Shown here: positions 45,367 through 54,311 of the stretch, piece after piece | How positions within the stretch are numbered: position 1 is the first letter of the stretch | Layout: every line of letters begins with the position of its first letter | From: Sulfitobacter geojensis | GTDB lineage: Bacteria > Pseudomonadota > Alphaproteobacteria > Rhodobacterales > Rhodobacteraceae | NCBI RefSeq assembly: GCF_000622325.1 | Contig: NZ_JASE01000005.1 | Coordinates: 1,240,001-1,304,000 of the forward strand | Length of the DNA: 64,000 bases | Direction: 5' to 3' | Position numbers and translations under genes: made by a program | Notes under the pieces: model-generated | Seen by the model: only the letters and a program-made list of their open reading frames with translations | What the model was told of the DNA's origin: nothing | The model's database searches: none

Positions 45367-48300
45367 ATGACCCAGTCCCCCCGATTCATTCACCTGCGCA
45401 CCCATTCCGAGTATTCCTTGCTGGAAGGGGCGTTGCGGCTGAAAAAGCTGCCCGACATGTGCCGTGCCGCCGGCATGCCTGCGTTGGCACTGACCGACAC
45501 CAACAATATGTTCGCAGCATTGGAGTTTTCCGTCGCGATGGCAGGGGCGGGGGTGCAGCCGATCATGGGCTGTCAGGTCGATCTGGCCTATGTGGTCGGG
45601 CAACCGGGCGAGCGGGAGAAAGATCCGGCCCCCGTCGTTTTGCTGGCCCAAACCGAAACCGGATATGAACACCTGATGAAGCTGAACTCCTGTCTGTATC
45701 TGGACAAGGGGAGCGCCCTGCCTGCGGTCAAGCTGGAGGAGCTGGAGGCGCTTTCGGGGGATCTGATCTGTTTGACCGGCGGGCCGGACGGGCCGATCGG
45801 GCGTCTGTTGCAAAGTGCCCAGCGCCCCGCCGCAGAGGCTTTGATGGCGCGGTTACAGGCAGCGTTCGGGGACCGGTTGTATGTGGAGTTGCAGCGTCAT
45901 CCGGGGGAAAACGGCCAGCCCGAGGCTGAGCGGCTGACCGAACAGGGTTTGGTCGAAATGGCCTATGCCATGGACATCCCGCTTGTGGCGACCAATGACG
46001 TCTATTTCCCTAAATCTGAAATGTACGAGGCGCATGACGCATTGATCTGCATTTCCGAAGGGGCCTATGTGGATCAACAAGCCGACCGGCGCCGCTTGAC
46101 CGCACAGCACTATTTCAAATCCGAAGCCGAGATGGTCACCCTGTTTGCGGATTTGCCAGAGGCGCTGGAAAATACTGTCGAAATCGCGCGGCGTTGTGCG
46201 TTTATGACGTATCGCCGTGATCCGATCCTGCCGAAGTTCGCCGATGACGAGATTGCCGAATTGCGCCGTCAGGCGCAGGAGGGCCTAAAGGCGCGGCTGG
46301 CGATTATCCCCCATGCCACCACTGTCGAGGAATACGAGAAACGGCTGGAATTCGAGCTGGGCATCATCGAGGGCATGGGGTTTCCCGGCTACTTCCTGAT
46401 TGTTGCGGATTTCATCAAATGGTCCAAGGATCAGAATATTCCGGTCGGGCCGGGACGGGGATCCGGTGCGGGGTCTTTGGTGGCCTATGCTCTGTTGATC
46501 ACCGATCTTGATCCGCTGCGCTATTCACTGCTGTTTGAGCGGTTTTTGAACCCCGAACGTGTATCCATGCCCGATTTCGATATCGACTTTTGCATGGACC
46601 GGCGCGAGGAGGTCATCCAGTACGTTCAGCAGAAATACGGGCGCGACCGTGTGGGCCAGATCATCACTTTCGGTGCGCTTTTGTCGAAAGCGGCGGTACG
46701 TGACATCGGTCGCGTGTTGCAGATGCCCTATGGTCAGGTGGACCGCCTGTCCAAGATGATCCCTGTCGAAGGCGTGAAACCTGTAAGCATCGAAAAGGCG
46801 TTGGCGGACGAACCCCGCTTGCGCGAAGAGGCCAAGAACGAAGAAGTCGTGGCGCGTCTGCTGAATTATGGCCAACAGGTTGAAGGTTTGCTGCGCAACG
46901 CATCGACCCACGCGGCGGGTGTGGTGATCGGCGACCGTCCACTGGACGCGCTTGTCCCCCTTTATCAAGATCCGCGCTCTGATATGCCCGCGACCCAGTT
47001 CAACATGAAATGGGTCGAACAGGCGGGGCTGGTGAAATTCGACTTTCTTGGCCTGAAAACGCTCACCGTGATCCAGAACGCCGTTGACCAGATCAAAGCG
47101 TCGGGGCGGCATCTGCATATCGCGGCGGACGGCACCGAATTGTTCACCCCGCCCGAGGGCCTGCTGGACGACATATCGACCATACCGCTGGATGATGAGG
47201 CATCTTACAAGCTTTATGCCAGCGCCAAGACGGTTGCGGTGTTTCAGGTGGAATCCAGCGGCATGATGGATGCGCTCAAGCGCATGAAGCCGACCTGTAT
47301 CGAAGACATCGTGGCCTTGGTGGCGCTCTACCGTCCCGGTCCGATGGAGAACATTCCGACCTATTGCGAGGTCAAGAATGGCCAGCGCGAGATTGAATCG
47401 GTGCATCCGTCGATTGATTATCTTCTGGCCGAAACCCAAGGCATCATCGTTTATCAGGAACAGGTGATGCAGATCGCGCAGGTTATGGCGGGATACTCCC
47501 TTGGCGGGGCCGACCTGCTGCGCCGTGCGATGGGTAAAAAGATCGCCGAGGAAATGGCCAAGGAACGTCCCAAGTTCGAAAAGGGCGCAATGGCCAATGG
47601 CGTCGACAAAAAGAAAGCCGCCGAGGTTTTCGACCTTCTGGAAAAATTCGCCAACTACGGTTTCAACAAATCCCACGCCGCTGCCTACGCGGTGGTCAGC
47701 TATCAAACAGCGTGGCTCAAGGCGAACCATCCTGTCGAATTCATGGCCGGCGTGATGAACTGCGATATCCATCTGACCGACAAGCTGTCAGTGTATTTCG
47801 AAGAGGTGCGCAAGCGGCTGGAACTGCCGTGGGTCCCGCCTTGTGTGAACCGGTCGGATGCAACCTTCAAGGTTGTGGATGGGGCGCTGGTTTATGCGCT
47901 GGGCGCGTTGAAAAACGTCGGTGTCGAAGCGATGAAGCTGATCACCGAAGGACGCAAGGTCGAAGGTGTCGACAAGCCTTTTGCAACCCTTTTCGATCTG
48001 GCGCGGCGGGTCGATTTGAAACGGGTGGGTAAACGACCTTTGGAAATGTTGGCGCGCTCCGGGGCGTTTGACCAGCTCGACAATAACCGTGCGCGGGTAT
48101 TCCGTTCACTTGATCCTCTGGTCAGCTATTCCGCAGCGATCCATGAACAAAAAGCGTCAAATCAGGTGTCCCTGTTTGGCGAGGCGGGCGATGACCTGCC
48201 AGAGCCGCGCATGTTGCCCTGTGATGATTGGGAGGCGGCGGAGCGGCTGACCGAGGAATTCAAAGCGGTGGGTTTCTACCTTTCCGGTCATCCGCTGGAT

Positions 48301-48903
48301 GACTACATGACCGCGTTGAAACGCAAATGGGGGCGGGACGCGGGCGTGCCGTTCCTGACGTTGGACGAGTTGACGGAAAAGGTCACGGACCGCGGCGCGA
48401 TGAATGCGCGGCTGGCGGGGATCGTTGCGGGACGGCAGGAACGCAAATCGGCACGCGGCAACCGCTTTGCCTTTGCGCAGCTGTCCGATCCGACGGGCGG
48501 CTATGAGGTGACGCTATTTTCGGATACGCTGGAGGCTGCGCGCGACCATCTGGAAACCGGATCAAAGGTTGTGATCACGGTTGAGGCAACGATGGAAAGT
48601 GACCAGCTTAAGCTGTTGGGGCGTTCCGTGTCATCGGTGGAGCTTGCTGTCGAAGATGCAGGCAGCATGGGCTTGCGCGTGTTCATTGACGGCGCCGAAG
48701 CGATTTCAGCGGTCGCTGACGTGCTGGACGGTGCGCGTAAGGCGGCTAAATCAAGCGGGCGCGGACCTGTGCAGCTGTGTCTGATGGACCCGGCATTGCC
48801 CGGTGAAGTGGAGGTTGATCTGGGGCTCGAATTCCCTGTGACACCTAAAATCAAAAGCGCGATCCGGTCCTTGGGGGGCGTGCTGGAGGTCGAGGAGATT
48901 TAG
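45367..48903 (+). CDS. dnaE: DNA polymerase III alpha subunit
   Basis: This 1178-residue replicative polymerase has an N-terminal PHP domain (FIHLRTHSEYSLLEGALRLK), catalytic aspartates in MPDFDIDFCMDRR (about residues 401-413), the GPGRGSGAGSLVAYAL motif, GADLLRRAMGKK, NYGFNKSHAAAYAVVSYQTA and an OB fold near residues 1000-1080. The ATG at 45367 gives the family start; a GTG 24 bases upstream is possible. It copies the chromosome with the clamp and loader. Confidence 0.97.
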   Translation: MTQSPRFIHLRTHSEYSLLEGALRLKKLPDMCRAAGMPALALTDTNNMFAALEFSVAMAGAGVQPIMGCQVDLAYVVGQPGEREKDPAPVVLLAQTETGYEHLMKLNSCLYLDKGSALPAVKLEELEALSGDLICLTGGPDGPIGRLLQSAQRPAAEALMARLQAAFGDRLYVELQRHPGENGQPEAERLTEQGLVEMAYAMDIPLVATNDVYFPKSEMYEAHDALICISEGAYVDQQADRRRLTAQHYFKSEAEMVTLFADLPEALENTVEIARRCAFMTYRRDPILPKFADDEIAELRRQAQEGLKARLAIIPHATTVEEYEKRLEFELGIIEGMGFPGYFLIVADFIKWSKDQNIPVGPGRGSGAGSLVAYALLITDLDPLRYSLLFERFLNPERVSMPDFDIDFCMDRREEVIQYVQQKYGRDRVGQIITFGALLSKAAVRDIGRVLQMPYGQVDRLSKMIPVEGVKPVSIEKALADEPRLREEAKNEEVVARLLNYGQQVEGLLRNASTHAAGVVIGDRPLDALVPLYQDPRSDMPATQFNMKWVEQAGLVKFDFLGLKTLTVIQNAVDQIKASGRHLHIAADGTELFTPPEGLLDDISTIPLDDEASYKLYASAKTVAVFQVESSGMMDALKRMKPTCIEDIVALVALYRPGPMENIPTYCEVKNGQREIESVHPSIDYLLAETQGIIVYQEQVMQIAQVMAGYSLGGADLLRRAMGKKIAEEMAKERPKFEKGAMANGVDKKKAAEVFDLLEKFANYGFNKSHAAAYAVVSYQTAWLKANHPVEFMAGVMNCDIHLTDKLSVYFEEVRKRLELPWVPPCVNRSDATFKVVDGALVYALGALKNVGVEAMKLITEGRKVEGVDKPFATLFDLARRVDLKRVGKRPLEMLARSGAFDQLDNNRARVFRSLDPLVSYSAAIHEQKASNQVSLFGEAGDDLPEPRMLPCDDWEAAERLTEEFKAVGFYLSGHPLDDYMTALKRKWGRDAGVPFLTLDELTEKVTDRGAMNARLAGIVAGRQERKSARGNRFAFAQLSDPTGGYEVTLFSDTLEAARDHLETGSKVVITVEATMESDQLKLLGRSVSSVELAVEDAGSMGLRVFIDGAEAISAVADVLDGARKAAKSSGRGPVQLCLMDPALPGEVEVDLGLEFPVTPKIKSAIRSLGGVLEVEEI

Positions 48904-49002
48904 GCACGAACCAGCTTGCCCTCTGATCATGCGTGGACGGACCCAGCGGGATAAGGTAAACAACCCGTTAACAGCGTGGGCTGTTAAAACTATGGGGTTA
49001 TC

Positions 49003-50001
49003 GTGCATAAAATTGGTGTTTCACTGGGGTTTTTGTTGGTTTTGTCTGCCTGCGGCGATCCGCTGAGCGGTGTCATGCGGATCTCTGACGTGGACCTTGT
49101 CGAGAATGATCCAACTGCCCAAGCTCTTCCGAGTGAAGCAGAAGTCGCCCGTGAAGGGTTCTTTGGAACGCAGGCGGCCAACCCGGTTGAGGGTACGGTA
49201 TCTTCGGACACGACACTTGGACAGACCGCAACAGGGGCCGCCCCTGTCGTAAGTGAACCGGCACCCCAAGGCGGGCTGTTCGGATTGCTGCGCCGCGCGG
49301 TGCCTGCCCAACGCCCTGTTGCGGGCGGTGCTGAGGACACCCTGTCGGCTGATGCCTTTGAAGCGGCAAAGAGTGCCGAGGCGGTCGCCGCTGAACCAGC
49401 AACCCAGCTGGCCGCGGTGTCACCGGAGCCGGAAGCCCCCGCGTCCGCCCCCGAACGGCGCGGATTCTTTGCGCGTCTGGGGTCGAAATCTGCGGCCAAG
49501 GCGAGCGAAAGCGAACTGCCGGAAGTCGATTATGGCACGATGCTGCCTTACGGCGTGATGGCCCGCAGTTGTGCGGCAAAGCGTCAGCCGCTGGGGCGCA
49601 AGGTCGATGCGGTGAGCGCCAGCGGATATACGTTATATGATTCCAATCCGGCGGCTTCGGGGACGCGCATTTTTTATATCACCGGTTTTGACGACGGATG
49701 TCCGCGTCAGGTGACTGCCGCACATGTGCTGCTGGGTGAGCCGTCTTTTTACGAACAACTGCATTACGGTCCTGCAGGCCAGCATCTGACCTTTGGTGAA
49801 ACAGACAGAGCCTATGAAAAAGTGAAGGGCAGCGTTTGTGGCGTGCGCAAGGGCAAACCTTGCGGGGCCAAGATGAAAAAGCTGGAGCGTGAAGCGGTGT
49901 TCATCAACGCCTACGAACGGCTGAGTGACAACAAGCGCTGGTCGGAACAACTGATCCATGACGGCACAGTTGTTGCAAGTGAAATGAAATCAAGCGGCTA
50001 G
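49003..50001 (+). CDS. Uncharacterised lipoprotein
   Basis: This 332-residue protein starts at GTG 49003 with a lipoprotein signal (HKIGVSLGFLLVLSACGD, lipobox LSAC). Residues 30-165 are low in complexity and rich in Ala, Pro and Glu, and look like a spacer. A compact C-terminal domain (residues 175-332) has six cysteines, including ARSCAAKR, FDDGCPRQ and SVCGVRKGKPCGAK, which may form disulphides. I do not recognise the family. It is convergent with slyX. Confidence 0.78.
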   Translation: MHKIGVSLGFLLVLSACGDPLSGVMRISDVDLVENDPTAQALPSEAEVAREGFFGTQAANPVEGTVSSDTTLGQTATGAAPVVSEPAPQGGLFGLLRRAVPAQRPVAGGAEDTLSADAFEAAKSAEAVAAEPATQLAAVSPEPEAPASAPERRGFFARLGSKSAAKASESELPEVDYGTMLPYGVMARSCAAKRQPLGRKVDAVSASGYTLYDSNPAASGTRIFYITGFDDGCPRQVTAAHVLLGEPSFYEQLHYGPAGQHLTFGETDRAYEKVKGSVCGVRKGKPCGAKMKKLEREAVFINAYERLSDNKRWSEQLIHDGTVVASEMKSSG

Positions 50002-50009
50002 GACAGAGA

Positions 50010-50053
50010 CGGAATTTTGTGAAAATTCCGATTGGTTTCTTTGAAAGAAACCA
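50010..50053. terminator. Two tandem AT-rich stem-loops between convergent genes
   Basis: CGGAATTTT/AAAATTCCG (50010-50030, 3-base loop) is followed by TGGTTTCTTT/AAAGAAACCA (50033-50053, 1-base loop). Both stems are perfect and both strands have T-rich arms, so they may end transcription of the lipoprotein gene and of slyX. Confidence 0.7.
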
Positions 50054-50074
50054 CGCCCGTTGCCCATGGTTTGC

Positions 50075-50269
50075 TTAGTAATGCGGGGGGCGTTCGTCGC
50101 CCATCACCACTGCACCGCCTGTTGACGCCTCGCGTTCACCTTCGCGCTGCATCAACATGTGGACACGGCGGTTCAGATGCGTGATTTCGTCTTCCTGACG
50201 GGTCACAATATCGCTTAGGTCGTCAACCGCGCGGGTCAGATGCGCAATCTGTTCTTCAAGTTTTTCCAT
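50075..50269 (-). CDS. slyX: SlyX family protein
   Basis: This 64-residue coiled-coil protein starts MEKLEEQIAHLTRAVDDLSD and ends GDERPPHY. The heptad pattern and the PPHY end are those of SlyX, a small protein of unknown function. The ATG at 50269 is chosen for the family start. Confidence 0.9.
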   Translation of the reverse strand: MEKLEEQIAHLTRAVDDLSDIVTRQEDEITHLNRRVHMLMQREGEREASTGGAVVMGDERPPHY

Positions 50270-50391
50270 GTCGGGGCCTTTAGCACGGGTTTTGCGCCAC
50301 TGTAAGGGGGCAGGGACAGGTCGGCACCTTGCCCCGCGCGGCCCCATCGGCTAGACGCGCAGCAACTCCAGATTGCCCCCAGAGGTGCCCA

Positions 50392-51888
50392 ATGGCCAAG
50401 CAAAAAAAGTCCCCCCGCCCCAAGGCAGAGACCCCGAAAGGGTTTCGCGACTATTTCGGCGCAGAGGTCACCCACCGCACCGAGATGTTGGCCAAGATCG
50501 CCGCCGTCTATCACCGCTATGGTTTTGATGCGCTGGAAAGTTCCGGCGTGGAAACTGTGCAGGCGTTGGGCAAGTTTCTGCCCGACGTGGACCGCCCCAA
50601 CGAAGGTGTGTTTGCGTGGCAGGAAGATGCCGACAGCGACAAGCCGGGCGACTGGCTGGCCCTGCGCTATGATCTGACGGCCCCGCTGGCGCGCGTATAT
50701 GCGCAACACCAGAATGATTTGCCTAAACCTTACCGCCGGTTCGCGATGGGGCCGGTCTGGCGCAACGAAAAGCCCGGCCCGGGGCGGTTCCGCCAGTTTT
50801 ATCAATGTGATGCCGATACGGTTGGCGCGTCGAGCGTGGCGGCTGATGCCGAGATTTGCGCGATGCTGGCCGATTGTTTGGAGGAAGTCGGGATCGAGCG
50901 CGGCGATTACATCGTGCGGGTCAACAACCGGAAGGTGTTGAACGGCGTGATGGAGGTTGCCGGCCTGTCGGGTGACGACAAAGAGGCCGAGCGCGGTATT
51001 GTGCTGCGCGCGATTGATAAGCTGGACCGGCTGGGCGTTGAGGGCGTTCGTGCGCTGCTGGGTGAGGGCCGCAAGGACGAGAGTGGTGATTTCACCAAGG
51101 GCGCTGGGTTGGATGACGTTCAGGCGGATGTTGTCATGGGATTTATGCAGGCCAAACGCGACAGCGGGGCCGAAACTGTGACGCGTTTGCGTAAATTGGT
51201 TGCGGATTCCACAGTGGGCGCGGAAGGTGTCGATGAGCTCGAATTGATTTCGGATTTGATGTCGGCTGCGGGGTATGGACCCGATCGCATCGAAATCGAC
51301 CCCTCTGTTGTGCGCGGCCTCGGCTACTACACCGGTCCCGTTTTCGAGGCGGAACTCACCTTCGAGATCAAAGACGAAAAGGGGCGCACCCGCAACTTCG
51401 GCTCTGTCGCAGGGGGCGGGCGGTATGACGATCTGGTCAAACGCTTCACCGGACAGGAGGTGCCAGCGACCGGTGTTTCCATCGGGGTGGACCGCTTGCT
51501 GGCCGCATTGGACGCCAAGGGGCGCTTGGACAAAACGGCGGATGGGCCGGTTGTCGTCACCGTCATGGATAAGGCCCGCATGGCCGATTACCAGAAAATG
51601 GTTGCCGAGCTGCGCGAGGCTGGCATCCGCGCCGAAGTCTACCTTGGCAATCCCAAGAACTTTGGTAACCAATTGAAATACGCGGATAAACGCGGATCGC
51701 CCGTGGCCGTGATCGAAGGCGGCGACGAACATGAAAAAGGTGTGATCCAGATCAAGGATCTGATCCTGGGCGCCAAGATGGCAGAGGGAGCGACCTTGGA
51801 AGAATACAAGGAACTGCCCAGCCAATACGAGGTCCCGCGCGATCAACTGGTCGCCAAGGTGCGCGCCATTCTGGACTCGCAAAGCTGA
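50392..51888 (+). CDS. hisS: Histidyl-tRNA synthetase
   Basis: This 498-residue class II synthetase has motif 1 near [20 protein letters not shown], motif 2 [20 protein letters not shown], the histidine motif [14 protein letters not shown] and motif 3 in [13 protein letters not shown], with an anticodon-binding C-terminal domain. It charges tRNA-His. Its TGA overlaps the hisZ ATG by one base (TGATG), so histidine use and synthesis genes are linked here. Confidence 0.96.
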   Translation: MAKQKKSPRPKAETPKGFRDYFGAEVTHRTEMLAKIAAVYHRYGFDALESSGVETVQALGKFLPDVDRPNEGVFAWQEDADSDKPGDWLALRYDLTAPLARVYAQHQNDLPKPYRRFAMGPVWRNEKPGPGRFRQFYQCDADTVGASSVAADAEICAMLADCLEEVGIERGDYIVRVNNRKVLNGVMEVAGLSGDDKEAERGIVLRAIDKLDRLGVEGVRALLGEGRKDESGDFTKGAGLDDVQADVVMGFMQAKRDSGAETVTRLRKLVADSTVGAEGVDELELISDLMSAAGYGPDRIEIDPSVVRGLGYYTGPVFEAELTFEIKDEKGRTRNFGSVAGGGRYDDLVKRFTGQEVPATGVSIGVDRLLAALDAKGRLDKTADGPVVVTVMDKARMADYQKMVAELREAGIRAEVYLGNPKNFGNQLKYADKRGSPVAVIEGGDEHEKGVIQIKDLILGAKMAEGATLEEYKELPSQYEVPRDQLVAKVRAILDSQS

Positions 51889-52967
51889 TGCCGACACGCT
51901 CTGAAACACTGGCCCGCGCCACCGAACTGCGCATGATGTTCGAGGCGCAAGGTGCCACCTTGGTTGAACCACCGATCCTGCAACCGGCGGATACGTTGCT
52001 GGACCTTTATGGCGAGGATATTCGCGGGCGGGCTTATGTCACCTCTGACGCGCTGCGTGGTGAACAAATGCTGCGGCCCGATTTCACCGTGCCCGTGGTG
52101 CAGATGCACATGGCGCATGGGGCGGAACCGGCACGCTATACCTACGCTGGCGAAGTTTTCCGCCGTCAGGAAAGCAATGCCAGCCGCGCCAACGAATTTG
52201 TGCAGGTCGGATACGAGGTGTTTGACCGCGAGGGACCGGCGGCGGCAGATGCAGAGGTGTTTGCCCTGATCGCGGAAGCGCTGCGCGATTTGCCAGTGAC
52301 GCCGGTGACCGGTGACATCGGGGTGTTGATGGCGGCTGTGGCGGCGCTGAAAACCACCAAAGCGCGCAAGAACGCACTGATGCGCCACATCTGGCGGCCC
52401 AAGCGGTTTCGCCAACTGCTTGATCGTTTTGCGGGGCGTGCACCGGTGCCTGCCTCCCGCAAGGCTTTGCTTGCGGGCAAGGCGACAACGGATGCGCCTT
52501 CCATCGGGAAACGCAGGGAAACAGAAATCCAGCACCGGATCGCAGCGCTGCGGGCGGATGCCAAGGCTCCGCCAATTTCCGCGAAGGAAGTTGACTTGAT
52601 CGGGGTCCTGCTTGATCTCAAGGGGACGATGCCTGTCGCTTTGGAACGGCTCTATGATCTTTGTGTGGACCTGCCACAGATTACGGATGCGGTGGATCGT
52701 GTTGCCGCACGCGAAACCGCATTGGCTGCCCGTGGCGTAGATACGCAATCGTTGCAGTTTCAGGCCAGCTTTGGCCGTGCGTCGATGGAGTATTACGACG
52801 GTTTCGTCTTTGGTTTCCGCGCAGACAGCCGCGCCGATCTGCCGGCCATCGCCAGCGGTGGGCGCTATGACGCTTTGACACGGCAGCTGGGGCAGGGCGG
52901 CGAGATCCCTGCGGTGGGTGGCGTAATGCGTCCCGATTTGATGCTGGAACTGGAGGGCGCGACATGA
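51888..52967 (+). CDS. hisZ: ATP phosphoribosyltransferase regulatory subunit
   Basis: This 359-residue synthetase-like protein has EPPILQPADTLLDLYGEDI, RPDFTVPVVQMHMAH and RYTYAGEVFRRQ but lacks an anticodon domain, as in HisZ. It is required by short HisG enzymes for activity and histidine feedback. It sits between hisS and short hisG with overlaps of 1 and 4 bases. Confidence 0.94.
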   Translation: MPTRSETLARATELRMMFEAQGATLVEPPILQPADTLLDLYGEDIRGRAYVTSDALRGEQMLRPDFTVPVVQMHMAHGAEPARYTYAGEVFRRQESNASRANEFVQVGYEVFDREGPAAADAEVFALIAEALRDLPVTPVTGDIGVLMAAVAALKTTKARKNALMRHIWRPKRFRQLLDRFAGRAPVPASRKALLAGKATTDAPSIGKRRETEIQHRIAALRADAKAPPISAKEVDLIGVLLDLKGTMPVALERLYDLCVDLPQITDAVDRVAARETALAARGVDTQSLQFQASFGRASMEYYDGFVFGFRADSRADLPAIASGGRYDALTRQLGQGGEIPAVGGVMRPDLMLELEGAT

Positions 52968-53653
52968 CGCTCAAACTGGGTGTGCCGTCCAAGGGGCGGC
53001 TGATGGAAAAGACGTTCGAATGGTTCGGCGCGCGCGGCATTACGCTGGAGCGCACGGGATCGGAACGTGAATATGCCGGACGTGTTGACGGGATCGACGG
53101 TGTAAACCTGATCCTTCTGTCAGCCGGTGAAATTCCGCGCGAACTGGCCGCGGGTCGTATTCATCTGGGCGTGACCGGCACGGATTTGATTCAGGAAAAG
53201 CTGGCGCTTTGGGAACAACTGGTCGAACCGGTCGAACCTTTGGGCTTTGGCCATGCGGATCTGATCATTGCGGTGCCACACTGCTGGGTGGATGTGGATA
53301 CGCTGGACGATCTGGATGCCGCAGCAGCAGCGTTTCGCGCGAACCACGGTCACCGGATGCGGATCGCGACAAAATACCACCGTCTGGTGCGCGAGTTTTT
53401 GCAGGCCCACGGTGTTGCTGATTATGCCTTGGTTGATAGTCAGGGTGCGACCGAAGGCACTGTTGCTAATGAAACTGCGGAAGCGATTGCCGATATCACC
53501 TCAAGCGGTGAGACATTGCGCGCCAATCACTTGAAGGTGCTTGGGGATGCTTTGGTTTTGCAATCGCAAGCGACATTGTGGCGCAGCCGCACCGCCGATA
53601 CGGATAAAGAGGAAAGCGCCGTGCTGGAGACGTTGTTGGCACGGCTGACCTAA
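52964..53653 (+). CDS. hisG: ATP phosphoribosyltransferase, short form
   Basis: This 229-residue catalytic subunit of histidine biosynthesis has KLGVPSKGRLMEKTFEWF, the LGVTGTDLI loop and the phosphoribosyl-binding segment VDSQGATEGTVANETAEAIA. It lacks the C-terminal regulatory domain of long HisG, which fits the presence of hisZ. It makes phosphoribosyl-ATP from ATP and PRPP. It overlaps hisZ by 4 bases. Confidence 0.96.
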   Translation: MTLKLGVPSKGRLMEKTFEWFGARGITLERTGSEREYAGRVDGIDGVNLILLSAGEIPRELAAGRIHLGVTGTDLIQEKLALWEQLVEPVEPLGFGHADLIIAVPHCWVDVDTLDDLDAAAAAFRANHGHRMRIATKYHRLVREFLQAHGVADYALVDSQGATEGTVANETAEAIADITSSGETLRANHLKVLGDALVLQSQATLWRSRTADTDKEESAVLETLLARLT

Positions 53654-53668
53654 CGCGGCCGATGTCGC

Positions 53669-54100
53669 CTAGAGCACGCCGATTTCAGCAAGGGCCTGGT
53701 TTAATTCGACGGGCAGGGCCTCTTCTGCCTCGCGGCCTTCCGGCAGGTCCATCGGTGCATCCTGCGGTGTCAGGTAACGCCAGCCCTGAAACGGGCGTTT
53801 CAAACTGGATTGCGTGCGGATCAGTTCGGGTTCCAGCACGATTGCGCAGCGGCGGATGCCATCGCTGCCGATCACCTCGTCTAGGCGTTTGATGACCTGA
53901 CGGCATTGGATCGATCCTTTTATGACCCAATAAATCGACCCGCCATTTAGAATTTCGGCCTCGCGTTTTGGCCACATTCGTGTCACGTGACGGGGCAGCC
54001 CGTCTGGCGTTTGAGCCTGCTTGCTGGCATGCCATTCGGCCAGGCCTTCGACGCTTTCGGTGCCAACGGAAAGTTTGATCAGGTTAACAGTTTTGCTCAT
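53669..54100 (-). CDS. DUF1489 family protein
   Basis: This 143-residue protein begins MSKTVNLIKLSVGTESVEGL and carries RHVTRMWPKREAEILNGGSI and RPFQGWRYLTPQDAP. This matches DUF1489, a family of unknown function widespread in alphaproteobacteria. The ATG at 54100 is chosen for the family start. It is divergent from nrdJ and convergent with hisG. Confidence 0.9.
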   Translation of the reverse strand: MSKTVNLIKLSVGTESVEGLAEWHASKQAQTPDGLPRHVTRMWPKREAEILNGGSIYWVIKGSIQCRQVIKRLDEVIGSDGIRRCAIVLEPELIRTQSSLKRPFQGWRYLTPQDAPMDLPEGREAEEALPVELNQALAEIGVL

Positions 54101-54183
54101 TACTTTCTGTCGCATTTTCTGAGAAGGTTCACAAGTGATACAAATTGAATTTTTCCCGCATGTTGTGGTTGATCGAGCCCAAT

Positions 54184-54199
54184 CCACAATATATAGCGG
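54184..54199. promoter_or_regulatory. NrdR-box-like site upstream of nrdJ
   Basis: CCACAATATATAGCGG closely fits the 16-base palindromic NrdR box (ACACWATATATWGTGT type) that represses ribonucleotide reductase genes. A second, degenerate element (CCCGCATGTTGTGG, 54155-54168) lies about three helix turns upstream, the usual tandem arrangement. The nrdJ start is 113 bases downstream. Confidence 0.6.
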
Positions 54200-54311
54200 G
54201 ATTGGATCAATTGTTACTCACCCAACATCTTCTCGTTTTGCCGTTCCCGAATCTCCTGCGCGTGCCTATGCTAATGCCTCAGCCCGCCCCATAGCTTGGA
54301 AAGACTGCCCC

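Noticed and set aside
46525..47772. 415-residue open frame on the minus strand within dnaE
   Set aside because: It is a mirror frame of the polymerase gene, rich in His/Arg and without motifs.
50236..51972. 578-residue open frame on the minus strand across hisS
   Set aside because: It is antisense to a clear histidyl-tRNA synthetase, has no family motif, and reflects high-GC codon bias.
54101..54311. Cobalamin riboswitch before nrdJ
   Set aside because: No B12-box-like sequence or long structured leader was seen; the NrdR-like palindrome explains the region better.
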